15,016 nucleotides of DNA from an uncultured Collinsella sp. (GTDB lineage: Bacteria > Actinomycetota > Coriobacteriia > Coriobacteriales > Coriobacteriaceae): the NCBI GenBank assembly GCA_902475825.1, contig CABSBA010000018.1, positions 1 through 15,016 on the forward strand, in the 5' to 3' direction. The position numbers were made by a program, and so were the translations under genes. The stretch's first letter is position 1; every line of letters begins with the position of its first letter. This document shows positions 1 to 6,977 of this stretch, piece by piece. The notes beneath the pieces are model-generated. The model made no database searches. It was given only the letters and a program-made list of their open reading frames with translations, and was not told the origin of the DNA.

Positions 1-340
1 GCATCTGGACCAGGGTGATCTTTTTGCTCTTGAGTGCGCAGACCATAAGCGAATTGCCAGTAAACAGCTCGGCGCCGCACACCAGCACCAGCACCAGGCC
101 CAGGCAAAAGCACAGGCCGCCCACGACGCGCTGGGCGCCCCAGCCCAGCGTGCTATCGCTCAAGAACACGGTAAAGAACAGGCCGCCGAAGGCAATGAAC
201 GCGCCGGCGAACATCGCCAAAACAAAGGCCTTTGCGACCGGCAGGTTAGCCTTGGTCACGCCGGCGGCCTCGGTCTTGGCCTCGATCGCGGCGGGCGCAA
301 GGCAATCGGGAGCGGGGTACTCCGCCTTGGAATCTGCCAT
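1..340 (-). CDS. focA: Formate/nitrite transporter family channel, FocA-like (partial, C-terminus beyond window)
   Basis: The frame is open from an ATG at 340-338 to the window edge, giving 113 codons of the N-terminal part. Family signatures of the FNT pentameric channels are visible. An amphipathic N-terminus (LAPAAIEAKTEAAGV, about residues 14-28) is followed by a first hydrophobic helix (about 37-59). A second helix (about 72-91) leads into CGAELFTGN (88-96), the conserved FNT loop seen as CGADLFT in E. coli FocA. A purine-rich ribosome binding site (AGGAAAGAAG) precedes the ATG. The gene starts 39 bases after the hycI stop, so it is probably the next cistron of the hydrogenase operon, like focB at the end of E. 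coli hyf. The substrate is inferred as formate from this context; FNT proteins can also carry nitrite or hydrosulfide. It would sit in the cytoplasmic membrane and import or export formate for the formate dehydrogenase encoded upstream. Confidence 0.88.
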   Translation of the reverse strand, partial: MADSKAEYPAPDCLAPAAIEAKTEAAGVTKANLPVAKAFVLAMFAGAFIAFGGLFFTVFLSDSTLGWGAQRVVGGLCFCLGLVLVLVCGAELFTGNSLMVCALKSKKITLVQM

Positions 341-379
341 GTCAATCACTTCTTTCCTAATCAGCAGGGACAAGCGCTC

Positions 380-883
380 CTATTGCTCTTGTCCCAAGCG
401 GACAAAGTGGGAAAAGTCGTTGGCGGCCACGGCGTCGTACACGGCGTCGACGGCGTCAAAGACCTCCGGGGACATAGGGTTGTAAAACTCCGTATCGCCC
501 GGCTGAATCCCTATGAAGACGATATCTTCGCACGATTGCTCGATTTCCTCGATCAGAATCGACAAAGGGAGCGAATGCGTGGTGAACATCGACTTGCGGG
601 CCACATCGTGCTTGTCGAGCAAGCGGATGGACCCGACGGGCAGCGCCATGTCGGCGGCATCGACCAAGACCAGGCGAGGCGGACGCTCGCGCTTGACCTC
701 GATGATGTCGTCCTCGGGCGTTTGGCCACCGTCGATGGTGTACCAACCGGCAATGGGCGCGTCCTCCATCTTTTTGGAGAGCACGGGGCCGGCGGCATCG
801 TCGGCACGCAGTACGCTTCCCGCCGTGAGCACGATACCCGCAAACGGGGCGCCGTTCACACGTCCATCCACAACGCGACCCAT
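380..883 (-). CDS. hycI: [NiFe]-hydrogenase maturation endopeptidase, HycI-type
   Basis: A 167-residue protein resembling HycI, the aspartic-type peptidase that removes the C-terminal extension of the FHL hydrogenase large subunit after nickel insertion. Expected nickel-sensing residues are present: Asp29 in RADDAAGP, Asp75 in LVLVDAADM and His103 in TTHSLPL, matching Asp16, Asp62 and His90 of E. coli HycI. The motif IGIQPGDTEFYNPM late in the protein is also HycI-like. It is about 12 residues longer at the N-terminus than E. coli HycI (156 aa). The ATG overlaps the stop of the preceding gene (TAATG) and has a GGGGAGG ribosome binding site, so the start is well supported and translation is probably coupled. 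Its likely substrate is the HyfG product of the same operon. The usual GDDG glycines around the first Asp are alanines here. It acts in the cytoplasm. Confidence 0.93.
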   Translation of the reverse strand: MGRVVDGRVNGAPFAGIVLTAGSVLRADDAAGPVLSKKMEDAPIAGWYTIDGGQTPEDDIIEVKRERPPRLVLVDAADMALPVGSIRLLDKHDVARKSMFTTHSLPLSILIEEIEQSCEDIVFIGIQPGDTEFYNPMSPEVFDAVDAVYDAVAANDFSHFVRLGQEQ

Positions 884-1464
884 TACTGCAACCTCCCCGT
901 CAGATACACGCCCGACACATCGCGCACGCGCTCAACCAGATCGCGGAACTTCATCAGAAACGCGACCTGCTGGGCATGCAGGCCAAAGTCGTCGTCGAAC
1001 ACCGAGATGCCGGCCTTGGCCGAGCCGCGAAAACCGCGCTCGTCGAGCAGCGTGTCGCAGGCCTCGAGCAGCGACGGCACCGCCGCCTTGTCAAGCTGGC
1101 ACTCGCCAAAGGAGCGGATGGCCTCGAACTTGGTCTTGGCCTCCCCCTCCGGCAGCGCATCGACGAGCGAATAGAAGACATCCACCGGCACCGACAGGCG
1201 CGGCTCAAAGCAGTCGAGCACGCCGGTGTGGTGGCCCACGGCGAGCGTGTAGTACAGCACGTCGCAGGCCTCCTGGGGAACGTCTTCCTCGGTCTCCACA
1301 AACTTACGCGTGAGCTCGTAGAAGACCACCTGGTCGGGTGCGTGGCCCAGACAGGGGTCGGCGACGCCCACGGCAGCCTCGTCGCTTGCGCGCGAGGCAT
1401 CGCCAAAGGAGCCGCCGAGCATACCGGGGCCCGCAAAGTAACCAGAGCGGTCCGTGAGCTCCAT
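883..1464 (-). CDS. hycH: Formate hydrogenlyase assembly protein, HycH/HyfJ family, N-terminally extended
   Basis: A 193-residue protein whose residues from about 46 onward resemble E. coli HycH (136 aa). Shared stretches are VVFYELTRKFVETE, the ...YYTLAVGHHTGVLDC segment, and a C-terminal ...VSGVYLTGRL. HycH is needed for maturation or assembly of the FHL hydrogenase; its exact biochemical role is not settled. The first 45 residues (Gly/Ser/Ala-rich, including one Cys) have no counterpart in the E. coli protein. The ATG directly abuts the hyfI stop (TAG ATG) and has a good GGAGG ribosome binding site inside the end of hyfI; I saw no internal start with a comparable site, so I keep the extension. 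The last base pair of its stop overlaps the hycI start. The family call is strong, the function of the extension unknown. Confidence 0.88.
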   Translation of the reverse strand: MELTDRSGYFAGPGMLGGSFGDASRASDEAAVGVADPCLGHAPDQVVFYELTRKFVETEEDVPQEACDVLYYTLAVGHHTGVLDCFEPRLSVPVDVFYSLVDALPEGEAKTKFEAIRSFGECQLDKAAVPSLLEACDTLLDERGFRGSAKAGISVFDDDFGLHAQQVAFLMKFRDLVERVRDVSGVYLTGRLQ

Positions 1465-2247
1465 CTAGTGACCTCCGGCCAGCACCAGATCCTGCAGCGC
1501 CGAGTAGACCTCAACGCGGCGCGGATCGTCCTGCTTGTCGATGAGCAGCGCCATGGCACCTCGGATATCACCCTTGGGCGCGCCCTCGAGCGTATCCATA
1601 AACTCGTTGGCCAGGTCGCGGCCGTAACGGTAGCCGCTCATGGCGCGAGCCTCGCGCTCGATGGCAACGCGCAGCTTGTACGGCACGCCGGGGTGCAGGA
1701 TATCGGCCTGCTCGCCGGCGGCCTCCACCGTGGTCTCGGCATGGAGCTTTTGGTCCAGCAGACCGAGCGCCATGGCAAAGCCGTAGACGGTCTGCGCGGG
1801 GCTGGGCGGGCAGCCGGGGATGTAGACATCGACCGGCAGAATCTTATCCGTGCCGCCCCAGACGCAGTAGTTGTCGTAGAAGATGCCGCCGGTGCAGCCG
1901 CACGCGCCATAGGACACCACGATCTTGGGATCGGGTGCGGCCTCAAAGGCGCGCAGGGCCGGCATGCGCATGGCACGCGTCACGGCACCGGTGTACAGCA
2001 GCACATCGGCGTGACGGGGCGAGGGCACGACCTTGATGCCAAAGCGCTCGACGTCAAAGACGGGCGTGATGGAACCGAAAATCTCGATCTCGCAGCCGTT
2101 GCAGCCGCCGCAGTCAACGCGGTAGACGTACACCGAGCGCTTGATCTTCTTAAGAAGGGTCGCCTTGGCCTTCTCGATGCTCTCGTCGAGCTCGATCTTG
2201 GTCGGGCGGTACTGAAGCCGCTCGGGCAAAAGCGTGGGTTCGGCCAT
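1465..2247 (-). CDS. hyfI: Hydrogenase-4 small (NuoB-like) subunit, HyfI/HycG family
   Basis: A 260-residue soluble [NiFe]-hydrogenase small subunit of group 4, homologous to NuoB of complex I. It carries the proximal [4Fe-4S] cluster that passes electrons to the NiFe site in HyfG. Visible motifs are DCGGCNGCEIEIFGS (45-59), SYGACG (113-118) and YIPGCPPSP (142-150). Cys49, Cys52, Cys116 and Cys146 are the probable cluster ligands by comparison with HycG. Long identical-looking stretches to E. coli HycG surround these (for example RFGIKVVPSPRHAD and CVWGGTDKI). The length agrees with HyfI/HycG (about 252-255 aa). An additional Cys118 (SYGACGC) is present where my recollection of E. coli HycG has Asn. 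The ATG lies 2 bases from the hyfH stop with an AGGAGG ribosome binding site. It belongs to the cytoplasmic arm of the complex. Confidence 0.96.
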   Translation of the reverse strand: MAEPTLLPERLQYRPTKIELDESIEKAKATLLKKIKRSVYVYRVDCGGCNGCEIEIFGSITPVFDVERFGIKVVPSPRHADVLLYTGAVTRAMRMPALRAFEAAPDPKIVVSYGACGCTGGIFYDNYCVWGGTDKILPVDVYIPGCPPSPAQTVYGFAMALGLLDQKLHAETTVEAAGEQADILHPGVPYKLRVAIEREARAMSGYRYGRDLANEFMDTLEGAPKGDIRGAMALLIDKQDDPRRVEVYSALQDLVLAGGH

Positions 2248-2249
2248 GG

Positions 2250-2966
2250 TTACTCCTCCTTCGTATCAAAATCCATGATGATGCCCTCGACCGGCGCCGG
2301 ACCGGCGGGAATCTCGGGCGCATCGGGGTTGAGCTCGCGGTCGATATACTGCGGGTTCACGCCGTGGCCGCCCAGATACTCCATGCCGGGGCCCTGGGGC
2401 TCGCCAGACGCAAGCGTCTCGTTGGCAGCCATGCCGGCAGCGTTGCCGGTCTTTACGGCCGAGGCGGCGCGCAGGGCGTCGAGCTCGCGCTTGCACTCCT
2501 GGCACATACCGACGGTACGGGCGGCCTGCTCGGCCTCCATGCCGCCGGCCTTTTGCAGCAGGCGCTTGGCGTAGTCGATCTCCTTGTGCGGGGCGAACGG
2601 CTTGCCGCAGCGCGAGCAGTGCTCGAGCGTGTAGACGCTCTTGCTGGTGAGGTCGTCCTTGCTCATGACGGCCAGCTCAAACTCCTCGGTGAGCTTGATG
2701 GCCTCCATGGGGCAGGCCTCCTCGCAACGGCCGCAAAAGATGCAGCGACCGTAGTCGATCGACCAGGTAATGGTATCGGCCGCAAGGTCGGTGTCCATGC
2801 GAATGGCATCGGCCGGGCATGCCACGCCACAGGCACCGCAGGCGATGCAGAGCTCGGCGTTGTGCTCGGGCTTGCCGCGCATGTCCTTGTTGGTGGGAAA
2901 CGGCGCAAACGGGTACTTGACCGTCGCGTCGCCGGCCTTGGCGTTAACCTTCCAAAGCTTCAGCAT
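2250..2966 (-). CDS. hyfH: Hydrogenase-4 2[4Fe-4S] ferredoxin (NuoI-like) subunit, HyfH/HycF family
   Basis: A 238-residue electron-transfer subunit linking HyfA to HyfI. Two classic ferredoxin motifs are present: CIACGACGVACP (Cys40, 43, 46, 50) and CIFCGRCEEACP (Cys75, 78, 81, 85). Two further Cys pairs, CSRC (117/120) and CQEC (155/158), resemble the zinc-ribbon-like pairs of E. coli HycF. FRGKPE-like and KEIDYA segments also match HycF/HyfH. The E. coli proteins are about 180 residues; here about 60 to 70 extra residues (Ala/Gly/Pro-rich, ending acidic) follow the last Cys pair. I chose the ATG at 2966-2964, one base after the hyfG stop, because it has a GAGGAGG ribosome binding site and begins the region of similarity; the upstream extension of the open frame overlaps hyfG and is arginine-rich noise. 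Confidence 0.95.
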   Translation of the reverse strand: MLKLWKVNAKAGDATVKYPFAPFPTNKDMRGKPEHNAELCIACGACGVACPADAIRMDTDLAADTITWSIDYGRCIFCGRCEEACPMEAIKLTEEFELAVMSKDDLTSKSVYTLEHCSRCGKPFAPHKEIDYAKRLLQKAGGMEAEQAARTVGMCQECKRELDALRAASAVKTGNAAGMAANETLASGEPQGPGMEYLGGHGVNPQYIDRELNPDAPEIPAGPAPVEGIIMDFDTKEE

Positions 2967-2967
2967 A

Positions 2968-4740
2968 TTAGAGCGCCTCCTCATCGAGCGGAGCGGCCAT
3001 GGTGCCCTCGCCCGCAAGCGGCGACTTGTCGCGCCAGACGTTCTCGAACTGCTCCTTGTCGAGCACGTGGTCGCGCTTGGCGGCGACATCGGTCACCGTC
3101 ACGCGGTCGGTGCAGGAGTAGCACGGGTCGAGCGAGCCGACGATCAACGCAGCGTCACCCACGGTGTTGCCGCGGAACATATAGCGCAGGACCGGCCAGT
3201 TGCTGTACGTGGCGGCCTTGGCGCGCCAGCGGTAGCACTTCTGGTTGTTGCCGAGCATGGCCCAGTGCACGTCCTCGCCGCGCGGCGCCTCGGTGGCGCC
3301 GATGGCGTACTTGTGCGGGGTGTACTCCCAATCCGTGGTGAGGATGGGGCCCGACGGGCAGTTCTCGAGCATGGTCTCGATCATGTCGATCGAATCATAG
3401 ACCTCCTGGATGCGAACGGCGGTACGGCCGAAGGCATCGCAGGTGTCGGCCGTGGCGGCGTGCATCTTTTGGACGTCCGGATCGGCGTAGCCGTCGAAGG
3501 GATGGTCAAAGCGCACGTCGCGGGCATAGCCCGAGCCACGCATGAGCGGGCCGACCGGCGAGAAGTCGCGTGCAATCTTGCGGTCCAAGATGCCGATACC
3601 GCTCGTACGCTCAATAAAGTTGGGCGTGGAGAGCAAGACGTCGACGAGTTCCTGAACCTCGGAGCGCAGCTGGTGGATGGTCGTGAGCGTGGAAAGCTTC
3701 TGCTCGGCCAAAATGTCGCGACGCACTCCGCCGATCACGTTGAGGCCGTAGGTCTTGCGGTGACCGGAGAGCTTCTCGGCCAGATCCATGGACTTCTCGC
3801 GGACGCGGAAGAACTGCTGGAAGCCGGAGTCGAAGCCCGTGTAGTGCGATGCCAGGCCAATGTTGAGCAGATGCGAGTGCAGGCGCTCGACCTCGAGCAT
3901 GATGGCGCGGATGTACTGGGCGCGCGGCGGGACATGGATGCCCTGGGCGCGCTCGACGGCCTCGGCATAGGCCACCGAGTGGGCGCAGCCGCAGATGCCG
4001 CAGATGCGGTCGGCGAGGAACGTCACGGCGTCATAGTTCAGGCGCGTCTCGGCGACCTTCTCCATGCCGCGGTGCACGTAGAACAGACGGTAGTCGGCGT
4101 CGACGATCGTCTCGCCCTCAACGAACAGGCGGAAGTGGCCGGGCTCGTCGGAGGTAATGTGCAACGGGCCCATGGGGACGAGCGTCGTCTCCTTGCCCTT
4201 GGTATCGGCCAAGAACTCGTAGTTTTCCATGTCGCTCGCGGGAGCGGGACGGAAGCGGTAGTCCATGGAGTCCTTGCGCAGCGGGTACAGGCCGCTGGGC
4301 CAGTCATCAGGCAGCACTAGGCGACGACGATCGGGCAGACCCTCGGGGATCAGGCCGAACATATCGCGCAGCTCGCGCTCGCCCCACACGCAGGCGGGGA
4401 CGAACGGCGTCACGGACGGGAACGTCATCTTGGCGGGATCGACCTCGGCGCGCACAGTCACCCAGCCGGGGTCCTCCCCCTCCATGGAGATGACGTAGTA
4501 CACGGCGTAACGGCCGCACAGGCTGCGCTCATCGTTGCCGATGATCACGGGAATCCAGCCGTAGCGCTCGTAGTACAGGTAGTGGACGGCCTCGGGCAGC
4601 TTGTCCTGCTTGACGGTGATCGTCAGCTGGTCCTCGCACTGCCACTCGACCTTCTCGATAGCGCCCGGCACTGCAGCACGCAGGGCCTCGACGTGGCTTT
4701 CGCAGCGACGAGCGTAGTCCTTCTTTTCAGGTTCTGCCAT
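2968..4740 (-). CDS. hyfG: Hydrogenase-4 catalytic large subunit, NuoC-NuoD fusion type, HyfG/HycE family
   Basis: A 590-residue protein carrying the NiFe active site that reduces protons to H2. The N-terminal about 170 residues are NuoC-like (WGERELRDMFGL near 119-130). The rest is the NuoD-like hydrogenase domain. Nickel ligands are visible as the pairs RICGIC (Cys247, Cys250) and DPCYSC (Cys540, Cys543). After Arg546 there are 44 residues, consistent with a C-terminal extension that HycI removes, as E. coli HycE is cut after Arg537. E. coli HycE is 569 residues. GERLHSHLLNIG-type sequence (ERLHSHLLNIGL) and LYPLRKD are further HycE-like segments. The ATG is 4 bases from the hyfF stop, with a purine-rich GAGGTG upstream. 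It lies in the cytoplasmic arm, bound to HyfI. The intact Cys pairs indicate a working hydrogenase, not a complex I NuoCD, which lacks them. Confidence 0.97.
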   Translation of the reverse strand: MAEPEKKDYARRCESHVEALRAAVPGAIEKVEWQCEDQLTITVKQDKLPEAVHYLYYERYGWIPVIIGNDERSLCGRYAVYYVISMEGEDPGWVTVRAEVDPAKMTFPSVTPFVPACVWGERELRDMFGLIPEGLPDRRRLVLPDDWPSGLYPLRKDSMDYRFRPAPASDMENYEFLADTKGKETTLVPMGPLHITSDEPGHFRLFVEGETIVDADYRLFYVHRGMEKVAETRLNYDAVTFLADRICGICGCAHSVAYAEAVERAQGIHVPPRAQYIRAIMLEVERLHSHLLNIGLASHYTGFDSGFQQFFRVREKSMDLAEKLSGHRKTYGLNVIGGVRRDILAEQKLSTLTTIHQLRSEVQELVDVLLSTPNFIERTSGIGILDRKIARDFSPVGPLMRGSGYARDVRFDHPFDGYADPDVQKMHAATADTCDAFGRTAVRIQEVYDSIDMIETMLENCPSGPILTTDWEYTPHKYAIGATEAPRGEDVHWAMLGNNQKCYRWRAKAATYSNWPVLRYMFRGNTVGDAALIVGSLDPCYSCTDRVTVTDVAAKRDHVLDKEQFENVWRDKSPLAGEGTMAAPLDEEAL

Positions 4741-4744
4741 GGTG

Positions 4745-6310
4745 CTAATTCACCTCACTTGTCTTGGTCTGGGAACTGAACACCATGCGGTAGAGAGGGG
4801 CCTCGTGGAGCTCTTCGACGCTCTGGTTCAAAACGACGGACGTTGCATCCTCGACGCCGCTCGTGATGGCGACCGGGGTGGCGATACCGAACCACATGAC
4901 CACGATCGCGAGGGCGATCTCGGGGATGATCATGAGGGCGGGCACCTCGTGGCGCTTCATGCCCTCGGGCGCCTTGCCGAAGATGGACTTGAGCGCGATG
5001 CCGGTAAGGGCGAAGTACACGCCGGTGAGGCCGATGGCCACGAGCACGACCACCCAGATGGGACCGGACTGAACGCCGGCCACGAAGGTGAGGAACTCGG
5101 AGATGAACAGGGCGAACGGCGGGAAGGCGGCGAGCGCGAGCAGGGCGATGATGGTGAGCGCTGCCGTGACGGGAGCGATCTCGACGACGCCCTTGATCTT
5201 GTTCAGGTCGCGGGTGTGGTAGATGTGCTGGATGTTACCGGCCATGCAGAAGGCGAGCGCCTTCGTGAAGCCGTGGAAGATGCAGTGCAGCAGGCAGGCG
5301 GCGATACCGAGCGGGCCACCGATACCCAGGCACAGCGCGACCACGCCGACGTTGTCGACGGAGGAGTACGCGAAGCGGCGCTTGATATCGTCCTGCTTGA
5401 AGATGCACAGGGCAGCCACCAGGATGGACAGCGTGCCCAGGATGAGCAGGAGCGTTCGCGGATAGGTGTCGCCCACCGTGATGATGGACAGGGAGTAGAA
5501 GCGGATGATCACCAGCATGGCGCACTTGAGCAGCACGCCCGAGAGCAGCGCGGAGACCGGGCTCGGAGCCTGGGAGTGCGCGTCGGGCAGCCAGGTGTGC
5601 ATGGGGAACAGGCCCGCCTTGGTGCCGAAGCCGATGACGATGAACGCGAACGCGAGGCGCACGAGCATCGGGTCGAACTGGTCGGCGTAGGGCATGATGG
5701 AGGTGAGGAAGGCGGCCTCATGCGCGTTGGGCATGATATCGGCGGCGTTCGCGTAGATGAGCAGCGTACCGAACAGGCCAAAGGCCACGCCGGCGGTGCA
5801 GACCATCGCATACTTCCAAGAAGCCTCGAGGGCCGTCTTGTTCTTGTAGATGCCCACGAGGAACACGGTCGACAGCGTAGTGGCCTCGACCGCCGCCCAG
5901 GTGAGGATGATGTTGTTGGACAGGCAGGCGAGCAGCATCGTGAAGACGAACAGGCTGAACAGCGCGTAGTACTGCTTGGTGCGCTCGGCCGGCATGGTCT
6001 TCTCCTCGATATCGATCTTGATATAGGAGATGGAGTACACGCCGGTGATGAACCCGATGATGCCTACCAGAAGGACGAAGATCGACGAGAGCGAATCGAG
6101 ATGGAGCCACAGGCCCAAAGCGTCGATATTCTGCCCGCTCGAGAGCATGGTTCCCGCGGTGACGACCGAAAGGACAAGGGTCGCCGCGACGGAGATGGTG
6201 TTGAGCCCCGCGAAGACGTTGTAGGACGTCGTCTTGGGGAGCGCAGCCATAATCAGGGAGAACACGAGAGGACAAGCGAGCAGGGCGACCGTCAGCATTG
6301 AAACATCCAT
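4745..6310 (-). CDS. hyfF: Hydrogenase-4 antiporter-like membrane subunit HyfF (NuoM/NuoN-type)
   Basis: A 521-residue polytopic membrane protein of the proton-conducting antiporter-like family, close in length to E. coli HyfF (526 aa). Features that mark ion-channel subunits of complex I are present: Glu142 in a membrane helix (WAAVEATTLS), Lys231 in GFGTKAGLFPMHTWLPDAH, His238 in the same motif, and Lys262 in the following helix (VLLKCAML). No HyfF counterpart exists in the smaller FHL-1 (hyc) complex, so its presence together with HyfD and HyfE identifies this as the FHL-2/hydrogenase-4 layout. The ATG is 3 bases beyond the hyfE stop, with an AAGGGG ribosome binding site. By family analogy it could translocate protons or sodium ions; the direction and ion cannot be read from the sequence. 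Confidence 0.94.
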   Translation of the reverse strand: MDVSMLTVALLACPLVFSLIMAALPKTTSYNVFAGLNTISVAATLVLSVVTAGTMLSSGQNIDALGLWLHLDSLSSIFVLLVGIIGFITGVYSISYIKIDIEEKTMPAERTKQYYALFSLFVFTMLLACLSNNIILTWAAVEATTLSTVFLVGIYKNKTALEASWKYAMVCTAGVAFGLFGTLLIYANAADIMPNAHEAAFLTSIMPYADQFDPMLVRLAFAFIVIGFGTKAGLFPMHTWLPDAHSQAPSPVSALLSGVLLKCAMLVIIRFYSLSIITVGDTYPRTLLLILGTLSILVAALCIFKQDDIKRRFAYSSVDNVGVVALCLGIGGPLGIAACLLHCIFHGFTKALAFCMAGNIQHIYHTRDLNKIKGVVEIAPVTAALTIIALLALAAFPPFALFISEFLTFVAGVQSGPIWVVVLVAIGLTGVYFALTGIALKSIFGKAPEGMKRHEVPALMIIPEIALAIVVMWFGIATPVAITSGVEDATSVVLNQSVEELHEAPLYRMVFSSQTKTSEVN

Positions 6311-6313
6311 GGC

Positions 6314-6967
6314 CTACCCCTTCAATTCGGTCAGGTCGTGGGAGTCGAGCGACTTGGTGTCGTTCCAAATCCTCACGACGACGGCGGACATGATGATGAC
6401 GGCGAAGATGGCGTCGGTGGCGATGCCGATCTCGATGATCTCGGGGGCCGTGGGCGCGAGCAGAGCGAGCGTCACGTGGCTACCGTTCTCCATAAGGCAG
6501 TACCCGAAGATCTGCTTGAGGATGTTGCGCTGGGAGATGATGCACGTGAGGCCGACGAAGAAGTGCGCGAAGCTGATGGCGAGGGCCGGAGTGGCCACCT
6601 CGGCGGTGGGCAGGCTCAGGCGCGTGACCACCGCGAAGCAGACGGCCACCTCCAGACCGGTGAGGATGATGGTCCAGGCCGGCTTGATGGAGGAGGTCAG
6701 CGTGCTATCGGCAGGCGAACCCATCTTCTTGTAGGCACGGTTGAGAATGAACGGAACGAGGATCACCTTGGTGACGAAGGCCGACGCGGCCCACATGAGA
6801 AGCTCGGTGGCACCGGTGGTGAGGCCCAGGGTGAGCAGCACGCCCACCAGGACAACCGACTGGATCGCGTACCACTTGATGGCGGACGGGATGGTCTTCG
6901 AGACGACCACCATGGTGGAGGTCACGATCAGAAGACCGCCCAGGATATTGACTAACGAATAACCCAT
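6314..6967 (-). CDS. hyfE: Hydrogenase-4 membrane subunit HyfE (NuoK-like)
   Basis: A 217-residue hydrophobic protein almost identical in length to E. coli HyfE (216 aa). The diagnostic segment SQRNILKQIFGYCLMENGSH (about 144-163) and IGIATDAIFAVI following it match HyfE closely, as does the ending DLTELKG. The N-terminal helices carry WAASAFVTKVILVPFI. HyfE is a hydrogenase-4-specific small membrane subunit related to NuoK, absent from the FHL-1 hyc operon. The ATG sits 10 bases after the hyfD stop and is preceded by a perfect AGGAGG. It is expected to sit between HyfC and the antiporter-like subunits in the membrane arm. Confidence 0.95.
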   Translation of the reverse strand: MGYSLVNILGGLLIVTSTMVVVSKTIPSAIKWYAIQSVVLVGVLLTLGLTTGATELLMWAASAFVTKVILVPFILNRAYKKMGSPADSTLTSSIKPAWTIILTGLEVAVCFAVVTRLSLPTAEVATPALAISFAHFFVGLTCIISQRNILKQIFGYCLMENGSHVTLALLAPTAPEIIEIGIATDAIFAVIIMSAVVVRIWNDTKSLDSHDLTELKG

Positions 6968-6977
6968 GTCCTACCTC

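Noticed and set aside
976..2574. Long plus-strand open frame over hycH, hyfI and hyfH
   Set aside because: It is antisense to three well-recognised genes, has no recognisable product and shows the His/Gly/Arg/Ala-rich bias of a GC-rich shadow frame.
2967..3089. Upstream extension of the hyfH open frame to 3089
   Set aside because: It overlaps the hyfG 3' end, is Arg/Ser-rich and lacks the good ribosome binding site that precedes the ATG at 2966.
4739..6301. 520-codon plus-strand open frame antisense to hyfF
   Set aside because: Very rich in Asp, Glu, Gly, His and Arg, the mirror of a hydrophobic gene; hyfF on the other strand is clear.
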